A program made the translations under genes and the position numbers. Under the pieces are notes generated by a model. It saw only the letters and a list, made by a program, of their open reading frames with translations, searched no databases and was not told where the DNA came from. From positions 1,174,127-1,238,126 of the forward strand of contig SSBO01000009.1 of the NCBI GenBank assembly GCA_005281725.1: a stretch of DNA of 64,000 nucleotides. Reading direction: 5' to 3'. Position 1 is the stretch's first letter; the number at the start of each line of letters is the position of its first letter. Shown here piece by piece: positions 14,501 to 27,858 of the stretch. Source of the stretch: Wuchereria bancrofti. Its lineage: Eukaryota > Nematoda > Chromadorea > Rhabditida > Onchocercidae.

Positions 14501-17500
14501 AATCGTTGATTTAATTCCAATTCCTGTTCCGAACAGCGATTTTTACTCGAAGCTAACTCCTGAAAATAAAGATAAAGAAATCATCTTATCACTTACAGCT
14601 ATCATTATATAGCTCTTTGCACAAACTTCACTTTTTTAGTTAAAATATATCAAAAGCAACTTTCACAAGTGAAATACATAGAGTTTAAAAATCAAGTTAT
14701 CACAACTCTATATTACTGCTTAACTCAACTGAGACATCTCGCTGGAAGCGAAATTACTGCACTAAGTTCCATCTTCAGTTTTTACTTTTCAATTCAATTA
14801 TATATTCTATGAATCAATATCCAATTGTTCTCATTTATAACAACTTTCATCCAAACATAAACAAATAAATAAATAAAACACCGGACAAATGGTCCCCATT
14901 GTAATCGAAAAAATGAAGCCGAATTAAAATCAAAATTTAAAAAAAATTAAACATACAGTTTTCAGTCTGTCAATTTGCTGTTGATAAGGTTTAGTATCAA
15001 CGGGTGGTGGAGTCGAGTGAATTACAGATTGTGCTTTTTTCATCTCTTCCCTCAATGCACCAAATTCTCCTTGTAGCTGAGAAAAAATAAAAACAAAATT
15101 TAACAACTCTTTCTGCACGTGCAATATTCACTGATAAAAAAATAATTCAAAGAATTCTTCAAAAAACGTAACTTCAAAAAATGACAAATTTTCTGGATTG
15201 TTAACTTCAAATTCATTTTTTTCATACATAAATTATCTATTATCAAATGATAATCACCTTATCCATTGAAAATTTGATAAGAAAAACGAAATAAAAAGCT
15301 ATACCTGATCATATTTGCGCTGTAAGTACGACTTTTGTTGTGCATTATTGCTCAGTTGAGTGCACACTGTTTGTTCAAATAATTTATACTTTCTCTTCTC
15401 TTCGGCCAATGTTTTCCTAACAAAAAAAAAAATTGAGAACAAAAGTTACATTCCTAAAACATTGTATTTTGGTGATTGAAAACTAATGAGTATTCATTTA
15501 ATATCGACGGATAAATTAGAACTGATTATCCATTGAAAAATTATTATTCTAAGAGGACCACCTGCTGATAATATCACTTCACAGATAATGAAATCATTTT
15601 ACACTTACTGAAGCATAGCAATTTCTGAATCCTTTTGTTCCGCTGCTGTGAGTTTATTGGTACACTGTAAGACGAGACGATCTTTGTCAGCAATTTGTTT
15701 TCTCATCAAAGCAATTTGATCACCCAGTTTGGCTTTCTGAAATTCGAAACATCGAAAAACAAAATTTAACTACATTAGTCAGCCGGATAATATTTATAGT
15801 CAACTTTATCCATTGAAAATTATACTTTCTCTAGTTCGACATTGCTATTAAAGTTTATTTTATAAAGCAAAAAAGGTGCAAGTTAGTCAGATAACCTGTG
15901 TATTCACATCATTAATATAATTCGTGAGGAATGTGATATATTCTGGCTCAAGCTCTGCTACAGCATTCAAACGCGCTTGAAATTTGTTTGTATTGATATC
16001 TTTTAATGGATTTGCTGAAAAAAAAAAAATTTTTTTTTTCGATATTTTACTTATAAAAAAAAGAAAAACTGTAAATAAGAAGAGGTGAAACAGTAATTTC
16101 ATGTACAGTGAACTGCTTTTCGATCCTTTTTTTTTGCAATTAGAAGTATTATTACAATGAATCTTTTGCTAACCTTTCTTTGGTTTCATCTTTTCCAGTT
16201 TTTTCTCGTCATTTTCAAGAGATGTCATGACTTCCACAGCTGGATTTTCATCTGTAACTTTGACTTCTCCTTTTACGATTTCACGTAAATGTTCGTCATT
16301 CCGTCGTGCACGATTCTTTCTCCTCGCTTTTCGTTCGCCAACTTAAAATGTTTGCATTTAATTTATGAACTAAATTTCGGTTCTATGAGAAAGACTCAAA
16401 AAAAAAACTCTTAATGCTTAAGATACTAAATATGTAGATGAATGAAAAATGATAAAGATTAACCGGTAACAATTAATTTTCAAAAATCGAATTACTCACA
16501 TTCAAAACTATGTCTAAACTATGATGTGCATCGAAAAACCAAAATTAATAATATCAAAGGCTAAATAATTCTACTGCAAACAAACAATTAATAGTATTAA
16601 AACGGATCCCATAATATTAGACTGCGTAGAATATTATGATAGATTCGAATTTCATAAATTTGAACAACTAACCATCGTTGCTTTTATTTTCATCATGAAA
16701 AATCTTTACAGTAGATTTTACTTCCGGCTCATCATTTAGTTTCTCAGCAATATCTCGTTGCCCTGATAAACCTTCCATAGTCTTCACAACAGCAACGTAC
16801 TCATCTTTTGCCGATTCTGCATGTTGCTTGATTTCTGGAAATAATTTTAAAAATATAAACCTGAAAAAACATCAGCTGAAAGTTACGACTTTCTTTTTCC
16901 AAAGGATTTTTTTCAAAAGAAATGTCTAGAAGAGAAGAGCAGCCGTCTCCAAAAGTATAGTTGAATTAGACTAGTTAATAATAGTTTGCCAATAGTAATT
17001 AATATAATTAAATACACATTTAATTAAACATAATTAAACAAATGTATTCAATAATTTTCATAGGAATTGTGTTACAATAATATAATATCTAAAAGAACTT
17101 ATAAAATCAACTGAAACAAACGAATTGAACTTTGAATTCAAAACTATTATCAGTTACAATAAATAGCAGAAACGAATAAAAAAAAATACGAAAAATAAAC
17201 AAACCAGTCACCAGCTGTTTGCCCTTAGATTTCTTACGATTTAGTTTTGTATCAACTTCACCACCATTCGTACCGTTCCATTCATCGGCTCCGCAATGAC
17301 TATTTGGCGATAATGGAACATAGAGTAAATCACCATTTGCAGGTTTCTGGAAATAAACTTAGAAAAAAAAATTTTTTTCCCACTAAACTGCTGTAAAATC
17401 ACTAAATAAATATAGCTTTTGCACCTGTGAGTGAGTTCAACATCATTCTCTGCAAATAAAAAATTTCTTATTTATTTTCAAATTCCGGTAACAAATACCA

Positions 17501-18105
17501 GCTTTCAACCGTTATAGAGATCCAACACCAAATCAAATTTAATGAAGAAAGTAAAAGAACGAGTTTGAAATATTTTTGAAACAGAAAAATTTAATATTCA
17601 CAACATAGCCCGCTTTGCATATGACAAAACTAAAAATAGCAACAAATAATTTCACCCACTTAAATACTTACTTCATTTCGATTTTGCTTTTCTTCTACTC
17701 CAAAGTCTCTTTTCTTATCACCATTTTTTCCTTTATTTTTGTTCTTTGCACTTTTTGTCTTAGTTACACGATCCTCAGCAAGCAATCGTAATGCATTTTC
17801 TCCATAAGCCTACAAAAGAAAAAAAAATAGTGCAAAACTAAGTAGTAATGATAAATATATTAAGCCATTACATCTTGAAAACTTTTCTCACTTTCAACAA
17901 AATACAATTTCACAAAAAAACATTCAAACCAATTTATCATATTTTATGGATATTACTGCATCGAATAAAAATTGAAAGGATGTTAACAAAATCAAACCTT
18001 TTCAAAATCAGTTTCCTTTGGATACATTTTTAAGACAATAATTGAAATTATAGTGATCAAAACGGCAATTACTGCTACAAATCCGAATGATGTCGGATCC
18101 ATCAT
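8561..18105 (-). CDS. RRBP1/kinectin-like ER membrane coiled-coil protein
   Basis: About 23 short exons encode roughly 950 residues. Exon 1 (18105-17998) starts MMDPTSFGFVAVIAVLITII: a short lumenal end, one membrane span and then KMYPKET, matching the N-terminal anchor and 'MKET' block of vertebrate RRBP1 and kinectin. Exon 2 (17809-17672) and the next (about 17347-17206) are lysine-rich with KNKNKGKNGDKK and NRKKSKGKQ. Further exons lie near 16836-16674, 16342-16173, 16016-15897, 15737-15607, 15418-15305, 15077-14957, 14560-14467, 14054-13972, 13752-13611, 13274-13150, 12911-12786, 12514-12436, 12271-12133, 11763-11714, 11209-11110, 10602-10516, 10335-10129, 9935-9826, 9515-9422 and 8815-8561. 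Most are heptad-rich coiled coil. The exon near 10.3 kb (FKTLCAIAPQNTKLPSV...FFKWLKDVE) matches the conserved C-terminal kinectin block (LFPKVSVPSNLSYGEWLHGF). The decapeptide repeats of mammalian RRBP1 are absent. Likely role: a rough-ER sheet, ribosome or kinesin tether. Confidence 0.88.
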
Positions 18106-21100
18106 CTAAAACGGCAACTTGAAAGTTAATCAACATTAACAGCAAATGATACACATCAAACTTCGAAAATTTATGACTTTGCATATCAAAAGAAGGAATC
18201 AATCACTAAACTATATTTAAACATCATCCATCTTGAAATCGAAAGATAAAGTTTTTACAGTATTTTTACAGCAATATGGTGTTAAAAGAAGTGTAGAAAT
18301 AAACTGAAACATTTTGCACATTATTCTTCGAAAACAATTTCATCATTTTATGTTTCAATCTTTGTTTATAAAATTAGAGAATTTTAAAAGTTCTTTAAAA
18401 TTCTCTAATTTTTAAAAAATTTTAAAATTTTAAAAAATTTTAAAAGTGACAACTGTTCATTATAAGGATAATTCTAGATTTCTTTAAGTTTTGCAAAACT
18501 CTTTAACACCAGAAATTCTGATTTCAAATCCTATAAAAATTTTGAACCAATATTTGAAACAGTCAAAATTTGAATGTTTAGAATAATTATTTTTATGGTA
18601 TGGTTATTGGTGGTGATATGACTTAAGTTAATGCATTTCTGATTTTTTTAAACAAATAACGAACGTAAACTTATCAATACCAACAATTTGAAGAGAGAAA
18701 AATACGAAACCTGATTACTCGACCAGTCTTTAAAAAAAATCAGAAATGCAATAACTTAAATCATATCACCACTAATAACTATACCATAAAAATAATTATT
18801 TTAAATATTCAAATTTAGAACTGGGATGAAATGTGAAAGATAGATTTGAAAAAGTGATAAGCCAATAACTAAATTAGAAATTGAAAAACATGGACCTGCT
18901 ATGAAAAAAAAATTTTGGGAAAAGCGTGCTAGGTTCAAACTAGATCGATATTCTAAGGCAACCACTTACATCACATCTTCAATTGATTTTGTTATTTAAC
19001 ATTTCCGGATGAAAAGTACTACGTAACTTGGGAAGAACAGAATAGAAGAACAATTCAAAAGGATACTTATTAAAATTTCAGCAAGTAAAAATAAATATGA
19101 AATATAATGCTTTCCTTTTCATCCTGTAATCTTCAGATTTAAACTAAATATTTATTTCATAACCAAAGAATTTGAAATAAAATTCACAGAATGACTGCAC
19201 GTACAAGAAAAGCAGAAAATGCAGGCAATACTGAAATTGAAATTTTGACACTTTTGCTGAGCTAAAATTAAGAATGAAATACAGAAAGACAAGTTTTTTT
19301 TCGCAATATTATATTTTTCGAAACATTCCAAATAATACATAACAAATTTCTAACTAGAAATTTATTAATCGTCGATCGTAATCAAGTCTTCACTATCAAT
19401 TTCCGTTCATAAATCATCAGAAAAGAAAAATGAGTCAGTAGTGAGAACAATTGTTAACAAAAATTAAACAATACATCTAAATGTAAATGATATGAGAGAG
19501 ATCAGTATTGATTGTAATCAAATTCAACCTTTTCTATTTTTCACTCATTGATAAGAAATAATCTTAATACTTTTTTAAAATCAGAATGAAATAATTGAAA
19601 TTATTTGCTCATATTATTAATCTAATATTAAATAATTAAAAAGAATGAAAATATTACATGGGCAGGGCAGAAATGCTCATAATGTCACATTTCAGCTTCA
19701 GCAAGTAATCAGACAATGAATAAATGAATGATAACTAGTGTCAAACAACGATAGAATTTAATGGAAGAGAAGAATGCTATCATACAATTTATTGTTAAAC
19801 TCTTCTTCAACAGACAAACGATCGATGATGATTCGATGAATATAATCTGATTACATCGTTTCGTACAGCAAAACAGAATTTCATTTGTAATTATCGACCG
19901 ATGGCATCGATAGTAGTAATCGTTATATATACATATAGCATGAAACATTAGAGAAATATTTTTCAATAATTCATTTAAAATAAATCAAATGAAATAATAA
20001 AATCAGAATTGAAACTTTTTGCAAATATAGCTGAACTAAATTCATAATTGCACGACTAGTTGACGAGAATTAAAACAGTATGGCGAAAGAAGAAGTAAAT
20101 ATTGTTGAGCATTTCAAAAGCTTAACTAATACCTTAATTTAGGAGAAGGCATTTTAATTCCTCAAGAAAAAAGGATCCCAGAAAATCACTTAATTCGGCC
20201 AGAAATTGAGCAGGAAAAAAAAACAACTCTGATAGGTTTACAGCACTTTTCAAGATTATATGAAACAACGTATCGTTATTTATTAATGAAATAAACAGTG
20301 GTAATGCATTAATAACAGATGTAATAAACGTTTACAACACAAATTTGTAAATTAATTTTGAAAGGAACATGAGGAAAACATTCTTTTTTCTAATATTTTC
20401 AACTTGATTCATTATATGTCGTTAAATTATTGAAGAAACTAAAAAGTGGAAAGAATAATTTGAAATCATAAGTGAAAAAAGAAACATTAGGATAGCAAAA
20501 CTCTAACAATGTCATAAAATCTACTTATTTTAGCAATAATTTATTCATTATTCCTGGGATCAATGACAAATTTTGACTGGTTAATAATGAATATCATATA
20601 GTTGGCTATTCAAACTAGGATTTGAGATTGAAAAAAACAAGAATTTTCAAATTTAACCGCCCCACAATAATGATGAAAAACAATGAAATCATATCGGTTT
20701 TAATACTTAATACTTATATCCATCGTAATATACTCATTCCAAACTGCAATTACATTGTAATTATTGTTGTTCTCTCTTGTACTTATGTTTTTGTAATCTT
20801 TTTTTTTTTCTCTTTGCAATTATTTTTTAACAGCTTCCTAAGGCACTTTTTAATTTAAATCTCTTTTATTTTTAACAGTATTTTTTAAATAGAATAATCT
20901 TAAATGATTTCATATCATGAAATAAACTGACGCTGAGTTATAAAAGAATGATAAATGGTGAATGGTGTTAGTTACCTGTATCAAGTATGACATCTGTTGA
21001 AGGATTGATAATTTATCAATATCATAATAAATTAAATTATCACAAATGTAAATTGAAACCTTACTGTTTATGTAGTCTAATTAATGAATCAATCAAAGAA

Positions 21101-21849
21101 TAACAATATCATCGTATTGAGTATCGTCTAAATAACAAAAAAAAAATCAGAAGAGAATGTAATTTCAAAGTGGGAAAACTGTGATGTAAAAAATTCAAAG
21201 TAAATTGAAATTCGGTAAAATGAGAGAGTGGTAAAGAGCTAAAATTTAATGATAAAATCACTAAGCAAAATTTGAATTGAAATTGCTGAAATTCCTTAAA
21301 ACCCAAATGACTGTTGCCAAAAAAATAGAACCCAAAAATAAAAGAAATAAATTTCGTTAACAGCAAATGTCCGATTGATTCGCAACAATTCTATCGCTAT
21401 TCATCTAACTGTCTGACATTCTCCAGCAAATACAGCAAAACTTCTTGCTCTAATCGTCTCCACCATTCTATTTCATTGTCCAGTATTTGAAAGTAATGTG
21501 GCATAAAGTGTGAGTGACTCGGGCAATCGGACAGGGTGGATAAATTCCGGTTTCATGGTTAGGGTTTTTGCCGGATTTTAGTGGTAGTAGTTGCTGTGAA
21601 TGTGAAAGTTTAACTTATTGGAATATAGCATATATTATTATGAATTAGCATTCCGGAATCACATTACGTTTGTGTTATATCTTGTATGCATTTAGAATTG
21701 CATGAAAGATTAGGATTGGTTGTAGAGTGAAATTTTACGTGAAATTTAAAATTTAACGTTAGAATTATCACGTGATATGGTCTAATTTCAGCTAATTTTG
21801 TCATTTTCATTTTGTAATTGTTACTTATAGATAAATATAATTGCTAGAA
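18106..21849. other. Intergenic region between two divergent genes
   Basis: The region separates the RRBP1-like gene (minus) from LLPH (plus), so it should contain both promoters. No exon was supported. It holds the long inverted repeat at 18.57-18.82 kb. The last 400 bases before LLPH are somewhat richer in GC. Confidence 0.5.
18566..18816. repeat. Long inverted repeat (foldback/MITE-like)
   Basis: Arms of about 87 bases, roughly 18566-18652 and 18730-18816, are reverse complements with scattered mismatches and enclose about 77 bases. Matching landmarks are ttaatgcatttctgatttt in the left arm and aaaatcagaaatgcaataa in the right arm, and atggtatggttattggtgg against actaataactataccat. No open frame lies inside. 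It fits a non-autonomous foldback or MITE remnant, or a hairpin RNA source. Confidence 0.8.
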
Positions 21850-23117
21850 ATGGCGAAGAGTATTCGATCAAAATCAAAACGACGGGTACGTGCTATAAAA
21901 CGTGAACGAATGGCGCCACGTGTATTGAAACGTTTGCAAGCAACTGTTTCAAATCTTGATTGCAATAAGATAAAGATGGAATTTAATAACTCGAGTAACT
22001 TTTTTCCGTTTATCTAATGTTATTTTTTTTTAAATATTTTATGAGTTGTCATAAAGATAAAAAAAAGCATATGATGTTTGATTAATAGACAAATGTTAGT
22101 AGATATTGAAGACGAATAACTTGAGAGATGGACTTAGATACGGTTTTGATACGGTTTAAGCTAGAACTAAAAATTGCGGTGAAAACTTACATACGTATCA
22201 GAGGTGACAGCTAGCAATGAAGATTGAATGCAGGTGGTTAATTTGGCATAAGACTTTTGTGATAGAACAATAACACTGAAAGTGTTAAAAGTAAAATCTA
22301 ATAAAATAACTGTACTTCAGAGTCTCATTGTTTTTCATTTTCAATGTTGAGCTACTTCATATGCCCGTATCCAAAATTCTTAGTCCGATAATTATGATTG
22401 AGATGTGCTAGTTACAAAAAAATATATATGAATATCACTATGTTTTTTCTCAGTTATCATTTACTTATTGCAGACTTGGCAACTGAGTCAACAGATCCTG
22501 ATGTTCAACTTGTAGAGGTGATTTCTGTTTGTCTTCATAAGAAAAGCAATATTATTGAACTTTTATGATCTGAAGAAAAAAAGAGAAAGAGCTAGTCGAA
22601 AATATAATATTAGGAATACATTAAGGATATGGCTGGTTTCATACATAATGTTGATCATATGTGATGCACGAATTTTATTAGAACTGTAATTAGTGCCAGA
22701 TATATCGGAAGGATTTGTTTGATTTTTTTTTAGAGTTTTAATGGTAATATTTATGCTGTAATGGGAATAATTCCTCCTTTGTACTTTTATAAACATAAAT
22801 TATATCGGCGTTCAAGTCCTTTCCAATTTTTTTTCATGGTTCTTTAGAACGAGGAGTGAGTCGCAGAGAAGAAGAAAATGATTATTAGTTTTCATTCTTT
22901 ATCCTTTCTCAGCATTTATTCGTGTAATATAAGGTGGAGACGATATTTTTTGAAATTTCAGATGGAAACTGATAGTGGTGGTTTAAATTTGAAAACGATG
23001 AAGAAACCAGACGGTTCATATCCGGTATGGCTGAGCCAACGGAAGATAAAGAAGAAGAAACGTGAACAAAAAATTAAGCAAAATGCGAAAAATAGGAAGG
23101 CTCGAAGAACTCGCTGA
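21850..23117 (+). CDS. LLPH (LLP homolog), small basic nucleolar protein
   Basis: Three exons, 21850-21994, 22474-22517 and 22962-23117, join in phase to a 114-residue protein. It starts MAKSIRSKSKRRVRAIKRER, matching the LLPH signature MAKS(L/I)RSK(W/S)KR..RA.KR. The middle is acidic (ATESTDPDVQLVE). The third exon carries KTMKKPDGSYPVWLSQRKIK, which parallels the conserved 'K..G.YP.W..QR..K' block of human LLPH, followed by a lysine/arginine tail. Human LLPH is about 129 residues. Family members are nucleolar/nuclear, bind RNA and are linked to ribosome biogenesis. It is transcribed away from the RRBP1-like gene. The first ATG is followed directly by the family consensus, so the start is secure. 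Confidence 0.9.
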
Positions 23118-26100
23118 ATCTGCATTTTTTTTTTCTGTCTTATTTTTAATACTTTCTCGCTGGCGGATTATTCATAAGTTCCTTTCAAAATATGTTGTTT
23201 ATTTCTATAAAATTTACAGATCATCCATTGGGAAAGTTAACCAAATCTTCAAATCAAAATTAGTGTCAGGTTGTCACAAATATTTCTAGTATTTTTAAAT
23301 AAATTTTTAAATAGAAAAGTAATAAAGAAACATTCTAGTTGGTTAACTTCCGGATGTGAGAAATCCGGCGTTGTCAGCCACCTTTGTTGTCAAATCATTC
23401 CTTGGTGTACTTTGTTGATACTTTGGAGTTTTTTCTTTTTTCTTTCTTTATAATTTGAGATAGGAATGATTATTGTTTTACCAGAAGTATTTGTTATTCA
23501 TATCGTTAAATAAAAAGTAACCTTTTAATAAATAAAAAGTAACTAAAAAGTAACCTATCCTGCTCTACAATTTGGCTGATCAAAAATAAAGAGCTAAATG
23601 TATCAAAATATCTTAAAGAGTGTTTACAGCATAGTTGTATACATCTGACAGTTAAGGAAATATATATTTTCCTCTCTCATAGGGCGCATATGATCTTAAC
23701 TCGAGATTATCATTCTGATATGTTACCTATTTTCGAGTTATATTCCAATTTTTTTACAAGAAAGCAAAAAATGTCAGAGGGTCAGGGTTCAATTTAAAAG
23801 AAAAAGAAGTAAAATGTCTGAGAGGACTAGGGTTCAATTTTAGAGTCGCTGTATAAATGTTTTTGTTAACAGTTTACTTTATTCACAAGTAACAATTCCA
23901 GTGGTAAACTTGCTTTCTATCCGGAATTTAGGACTTAATGTGTATTGTTTGTTTAGAAGAAAATAGATTAAACGTGTGAGAATATATTTTTGGAAGTTTT
24001 TTTTTTTTTCTAAGAAAAGGAAAAATTACTTTTTATAATTAGAAGAGATAATGGAAAAGAATTGGGACTCGTTGTATTATGATATATGATGAAATAGAGA
24101 TTTAACACATTCGATTGCATTAAAACAATTCGGATTAACTTACGTACGTAATATATGTCATTCTTAAATGTTAAATACGTTATTAACGTAAACAGTTACA
24201 AATAATTACTTAAGAGTATCTTTGTAAACAATTACTTAAGTACGAATACCTACTTATTTACTCAGTTGCAGAAGATATTTCTTGCATCGCTTTTTGTTAA
24301 ATTAAGAAATTTCGAAGTATTCAAAGAAACTCAATTGTATCTTTTTGTTTCACTTTTACTTCACCTAGTAGTGAAAAATCATGAAAATGTTTAAATCGAA
24401 AAAGGAAAATTCAAAGAATTCGAGAAAGGAAAAATTCGACTCAAAAAAAAAGTCACAGATATATTGCATAACAAGCGGAAATAGTTATTATAAGGAATGA
24501 AGGAAAGTAAAAAAAATGTGAATAAAAAAAAAAAAATACACTGAAGTGGAAAATAATGATACATTGGCGCTTTTTTCTCATCAATTTCACTTTCTTTTAT
24601 TTTTTACAATAAGTATTTCTATTCGTTATATATTACATTCCAATTTTTTATGGTTATTCCTCCTTTTTTGTTGTTGTTGAATTCCTTGAATTTTTCATAT
24701 AATTCCAAGAAAAGGAATTCAATTTAAGCACTTTTGTAAATTCTAATTTCATATGAATCAAAATGTTTGCTTTTTGTTGATCAAAATTTGATGAAATTGA
24801 AAGACGACAAAATGAATGATTCATAGATGGACTGTGTACAAAGAGAAGCCTTGTAAAAGCAGAAAACATTTAATAAAGAAAATTGTAAAAGGACAAAAGA
24901 GAACGAAAAAGAAAAGTGAAAAAAAAGAGCGCATTTGTCCCACATATATCCTTTTCTTTTTTTTTCATTTTAGCTGAACCGGAAATAAACCGACAATTGA
25001 TTGCTTATTCCGGCAACGATTATTACTTTTATCTCAAATTTCTATTTTTATTAAACATATATTAAAATTCACTTTACAATTTATATAAAAGTTCAATAAT
25101 CTCTCTGAGAAAAATAATGCTACTCGATTGTTGGCTAATTTTTCCGTATGATTTGCATCATTTTTACGTGTAGCAGTTAATTCAGTAGTAATTTTTGCTG
25201 TATGTAACTTTAGAAGTGACTATTTAATTAATTAAATAGTTTGATTAATTAATTAATAAACTGATTTTAGTAAGCTTTCAAAAAAAAAAAAGAGAAAAAA
25301 CCGCATAACTCTAATATGAATAAGCAATTAAAAAGCTAAGGATGAATTATAAATTTATTTGCTATTTTGATAAAATCTATGAAATAAATCTATTATGTCA
25401 ACTTTTTTTTCAAATGATATTGAAATTTAGAGAAGTGGTAAATGGGTAATTTTCTTTTTGATGATAATCTCATTGTTACTTGTTGGTTATTTTAAATTGG
25501 AACAATTAAATGAATTTATGGTATAAATTAAAATTATTGCTTTTTTTTCTCTCTCTCCCTCTCATTTCCATAGTGACATTTCACTAAATTAAATTTATCT
25601 CAACATTTCGTTTAAAATTAGTTTATAATTCAATTACTTCTTTTGACAGAATTTCTCAAAAATTTATTCATTATTTTATTTGAAATGATTAATTTTTACT
25701 TTAAAACCAGCTCAATTTTCCATTTTACTACTTTTTATTTATTTATTTTTTCTGTTGAAATAATTTTTTCCTATTATTTCCGTAATTGACAATTTTATTG
25801 CAAATTATTCATTTACAAATGCTCAACTATTGATTAGGATATGTATTAATAATATATACAATTTAATTGACACTTACACAAGCACACGTGTCCACACACG
25901 TACGCATACGCATATACAAACACGTATTACTTGATGATGAAATTATAAGAAGATTAACTTAACGATATAACAAATACGTACGTAATGATTTGATGATTTT
26001 TGCGTGATACGCTTGAAATTGTAAAAGTTCTACGAAATTACAAAAATTGTGCAATTTAAATTAGCAGTGAATTATATTAATATTTTAATTGCTAAATAAA

Positions 26101-26497
26101 ATTAAACATAACATACTTTCCATCATTATCATTATCATATCAAAACAATTAGCAAAAAAAAAATTTGATATTATTTTTTAATATGATTTATTATCTTTTG
26201 CAACATTTATTGCAAAAAAAAAATTTTTTTTTTAAATTAAACTTTAAATTATCATTTGATAGCAATAAAATATATACAATCAAATTTCTCCAAACAGTGT
26301 AATGTGTGTGTGTTTTAAACACTTTAATTAATTAGTCCCTAATTAATGACACATCCCAAATACTGTATAAGTTAGAAATAATAAATAAATCCTGAAATAT
26401 GATAATGTTAGCATATGTTTGTTTATATTTTTTTGTATATGTTTATATATATACTAACTGAATTTAATTTATAATTTCAAATAGTGATGTGATTGAT

Positions 26498-26527
26498 TGA
26501 TAGATGGATGGATGGATGGATGGATGA
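26498..26527. repeat. (GATG)n microsatellite
   Basis: Consecutive gatg units (gatagatggatggatggatg...) in non-coding DNA upstream of the testican gene. Confidence 0.9.
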
Positions 26528-26814
26528 TTTGAAAAAGCTTTAAAGCATTGATCGATGCTTAGTTATATTCATCGGTTCAATTTTCATTGTTTACAATGTA
26601 CTTCGCCGGCATTCTCCTCTTCTTTCTTCATTTTTACTCCAATAATATTCATACTTTTGCGAATGAAATTACTTCAAATAATACTAAAATATCAACTATA
26701 TATTATCCACATCAATTTGATAGAAGTAAGTAAAGTTAAGTATTACTTCTTTTTTCATTTCTTATTTTTAAATTTTTTGCTTCTTATTTTTTTCTCTAAT
26801 TTAATAGGAATATA

Positions 26815-26967
26815 ATTTAACAAGAAATGATTATTTAATTGCTATTATTATTATTATATTTTGTAATATTTTTTTTCGTATAAATTTGTTAAAATGTATA
26901 ATTGAAAAATGTTAACCAAATTGATATAATAAAATTAATTAAATGCTATGAACTAGTGAAATGATTA

Positions 26968-27023
<56 letters not shown>

Positions 27024-27370
27024 TTTGTAATGTTTTTCCTTTTGTATAAATTTATTAAAATATATAATTGGAAAATATTAATCAATTTGATATGATGAAA
27101 GAATGTAATTTGACAAGAAATAATTATTTAATTACTATTAATTACTTAAAACTATTAATTACTATTATATTTTATAATATTTTTTGCGTAACTTTATTAA
27201 AATATATACATTTAATATTATATAATTGAAAAATGTTAATCAATATGATATAATAAAATTAACTAAATGCTATCAACTAGTGAAATGATTATTTAATTAT
27301 TATTAATAATAAAAAAAAATTCTTTTTGTATTTTTTTTTGCACAACTTTATTAAAATATATAACTGATTT
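26815..27370. repeat. Degenerate tandem repeat, about 3-4 copies of about 150 bases
   Basis: A module beginning near gaaatgattatttaatt, passing through an ATT-rich run and ttttgtaatattttttt, then tataattgaaaaatgttaa and a ttgatataataaaatt motif, recurs near 26.82, 26.96, 27.11 and 27.28 kb. The second copy has expanded its ATT run into a microsatellite (about 26967-27020). No protein-like frame. Confidence 0.7.
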
Positions 27371-27858
27371 CATTTCTATTTAATGAAAAAGATTTAATTT
27401 GTTACTTTTATTACTAATTATTAATTTAATTTAACTATTAGTGTTTATTATCACTTAGATAAATAAACTATTTTCTGTTGTTACACGCCGAAACGATGAA
27501 AGAAGTGATATAATCATATTTTAAAATTGAAAACTCAATGCATTAAGCTTATTTTCTCACAATAATAAATGTATACTTGTAGTGATAAGCAATAGTGATA
27601 ATGATAATGATAATAATAATGTGATAGCTATACATGAAAGGAATATTCCGTTTATTACTAATTAAATTATTTGATTCAAACTTCTTATTCCACCAAAAAA
27701 TAAACTTTAAAGTTAGCTTTAAACTATCTGAACAAATGTGTCATAATTTACTTTGATGCTAATTAAACTAATTGTCACTACTTTTAATCCTATGCTAATT
27801 TAATGAATGATTAATGATCAATTTAATTTAAATTAATATTTAATGGGAATTTTTTCAG

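Larger units (their letters stand above)
23118..27858. other. AT-rich intergenic region with simple repeats
   Basis: No secure exon. It probably contains the unresolved first exon(s) and promoter of the testican gene. One candidate, an ATG near 26664 followed by a hydrophobic stretch (MKLLQIILKYQLYIIHINLI) and a GTAAGT donor, ends in the wrong phase for the next exon. The region also holds a GATG microsatellite, an ATT microsatellite and a degenerate tandem array. Confidence 0.5.

Noticed and set aside
25870..25930. Alternating CA/CG-TG purine-pyrimidine stretch as a Z-DNA former
   Set aside because: Too short and irregular to claim more than a sequence bias.
26664..26726. Signal-peptide-like exon as exon 1 of testican
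   Set aside because: The hydrophobic stretch and GTAAGT donor look attractive, but the exon ends in phase 0 while the next exon needs one carried base; a second hidden exon would be required.
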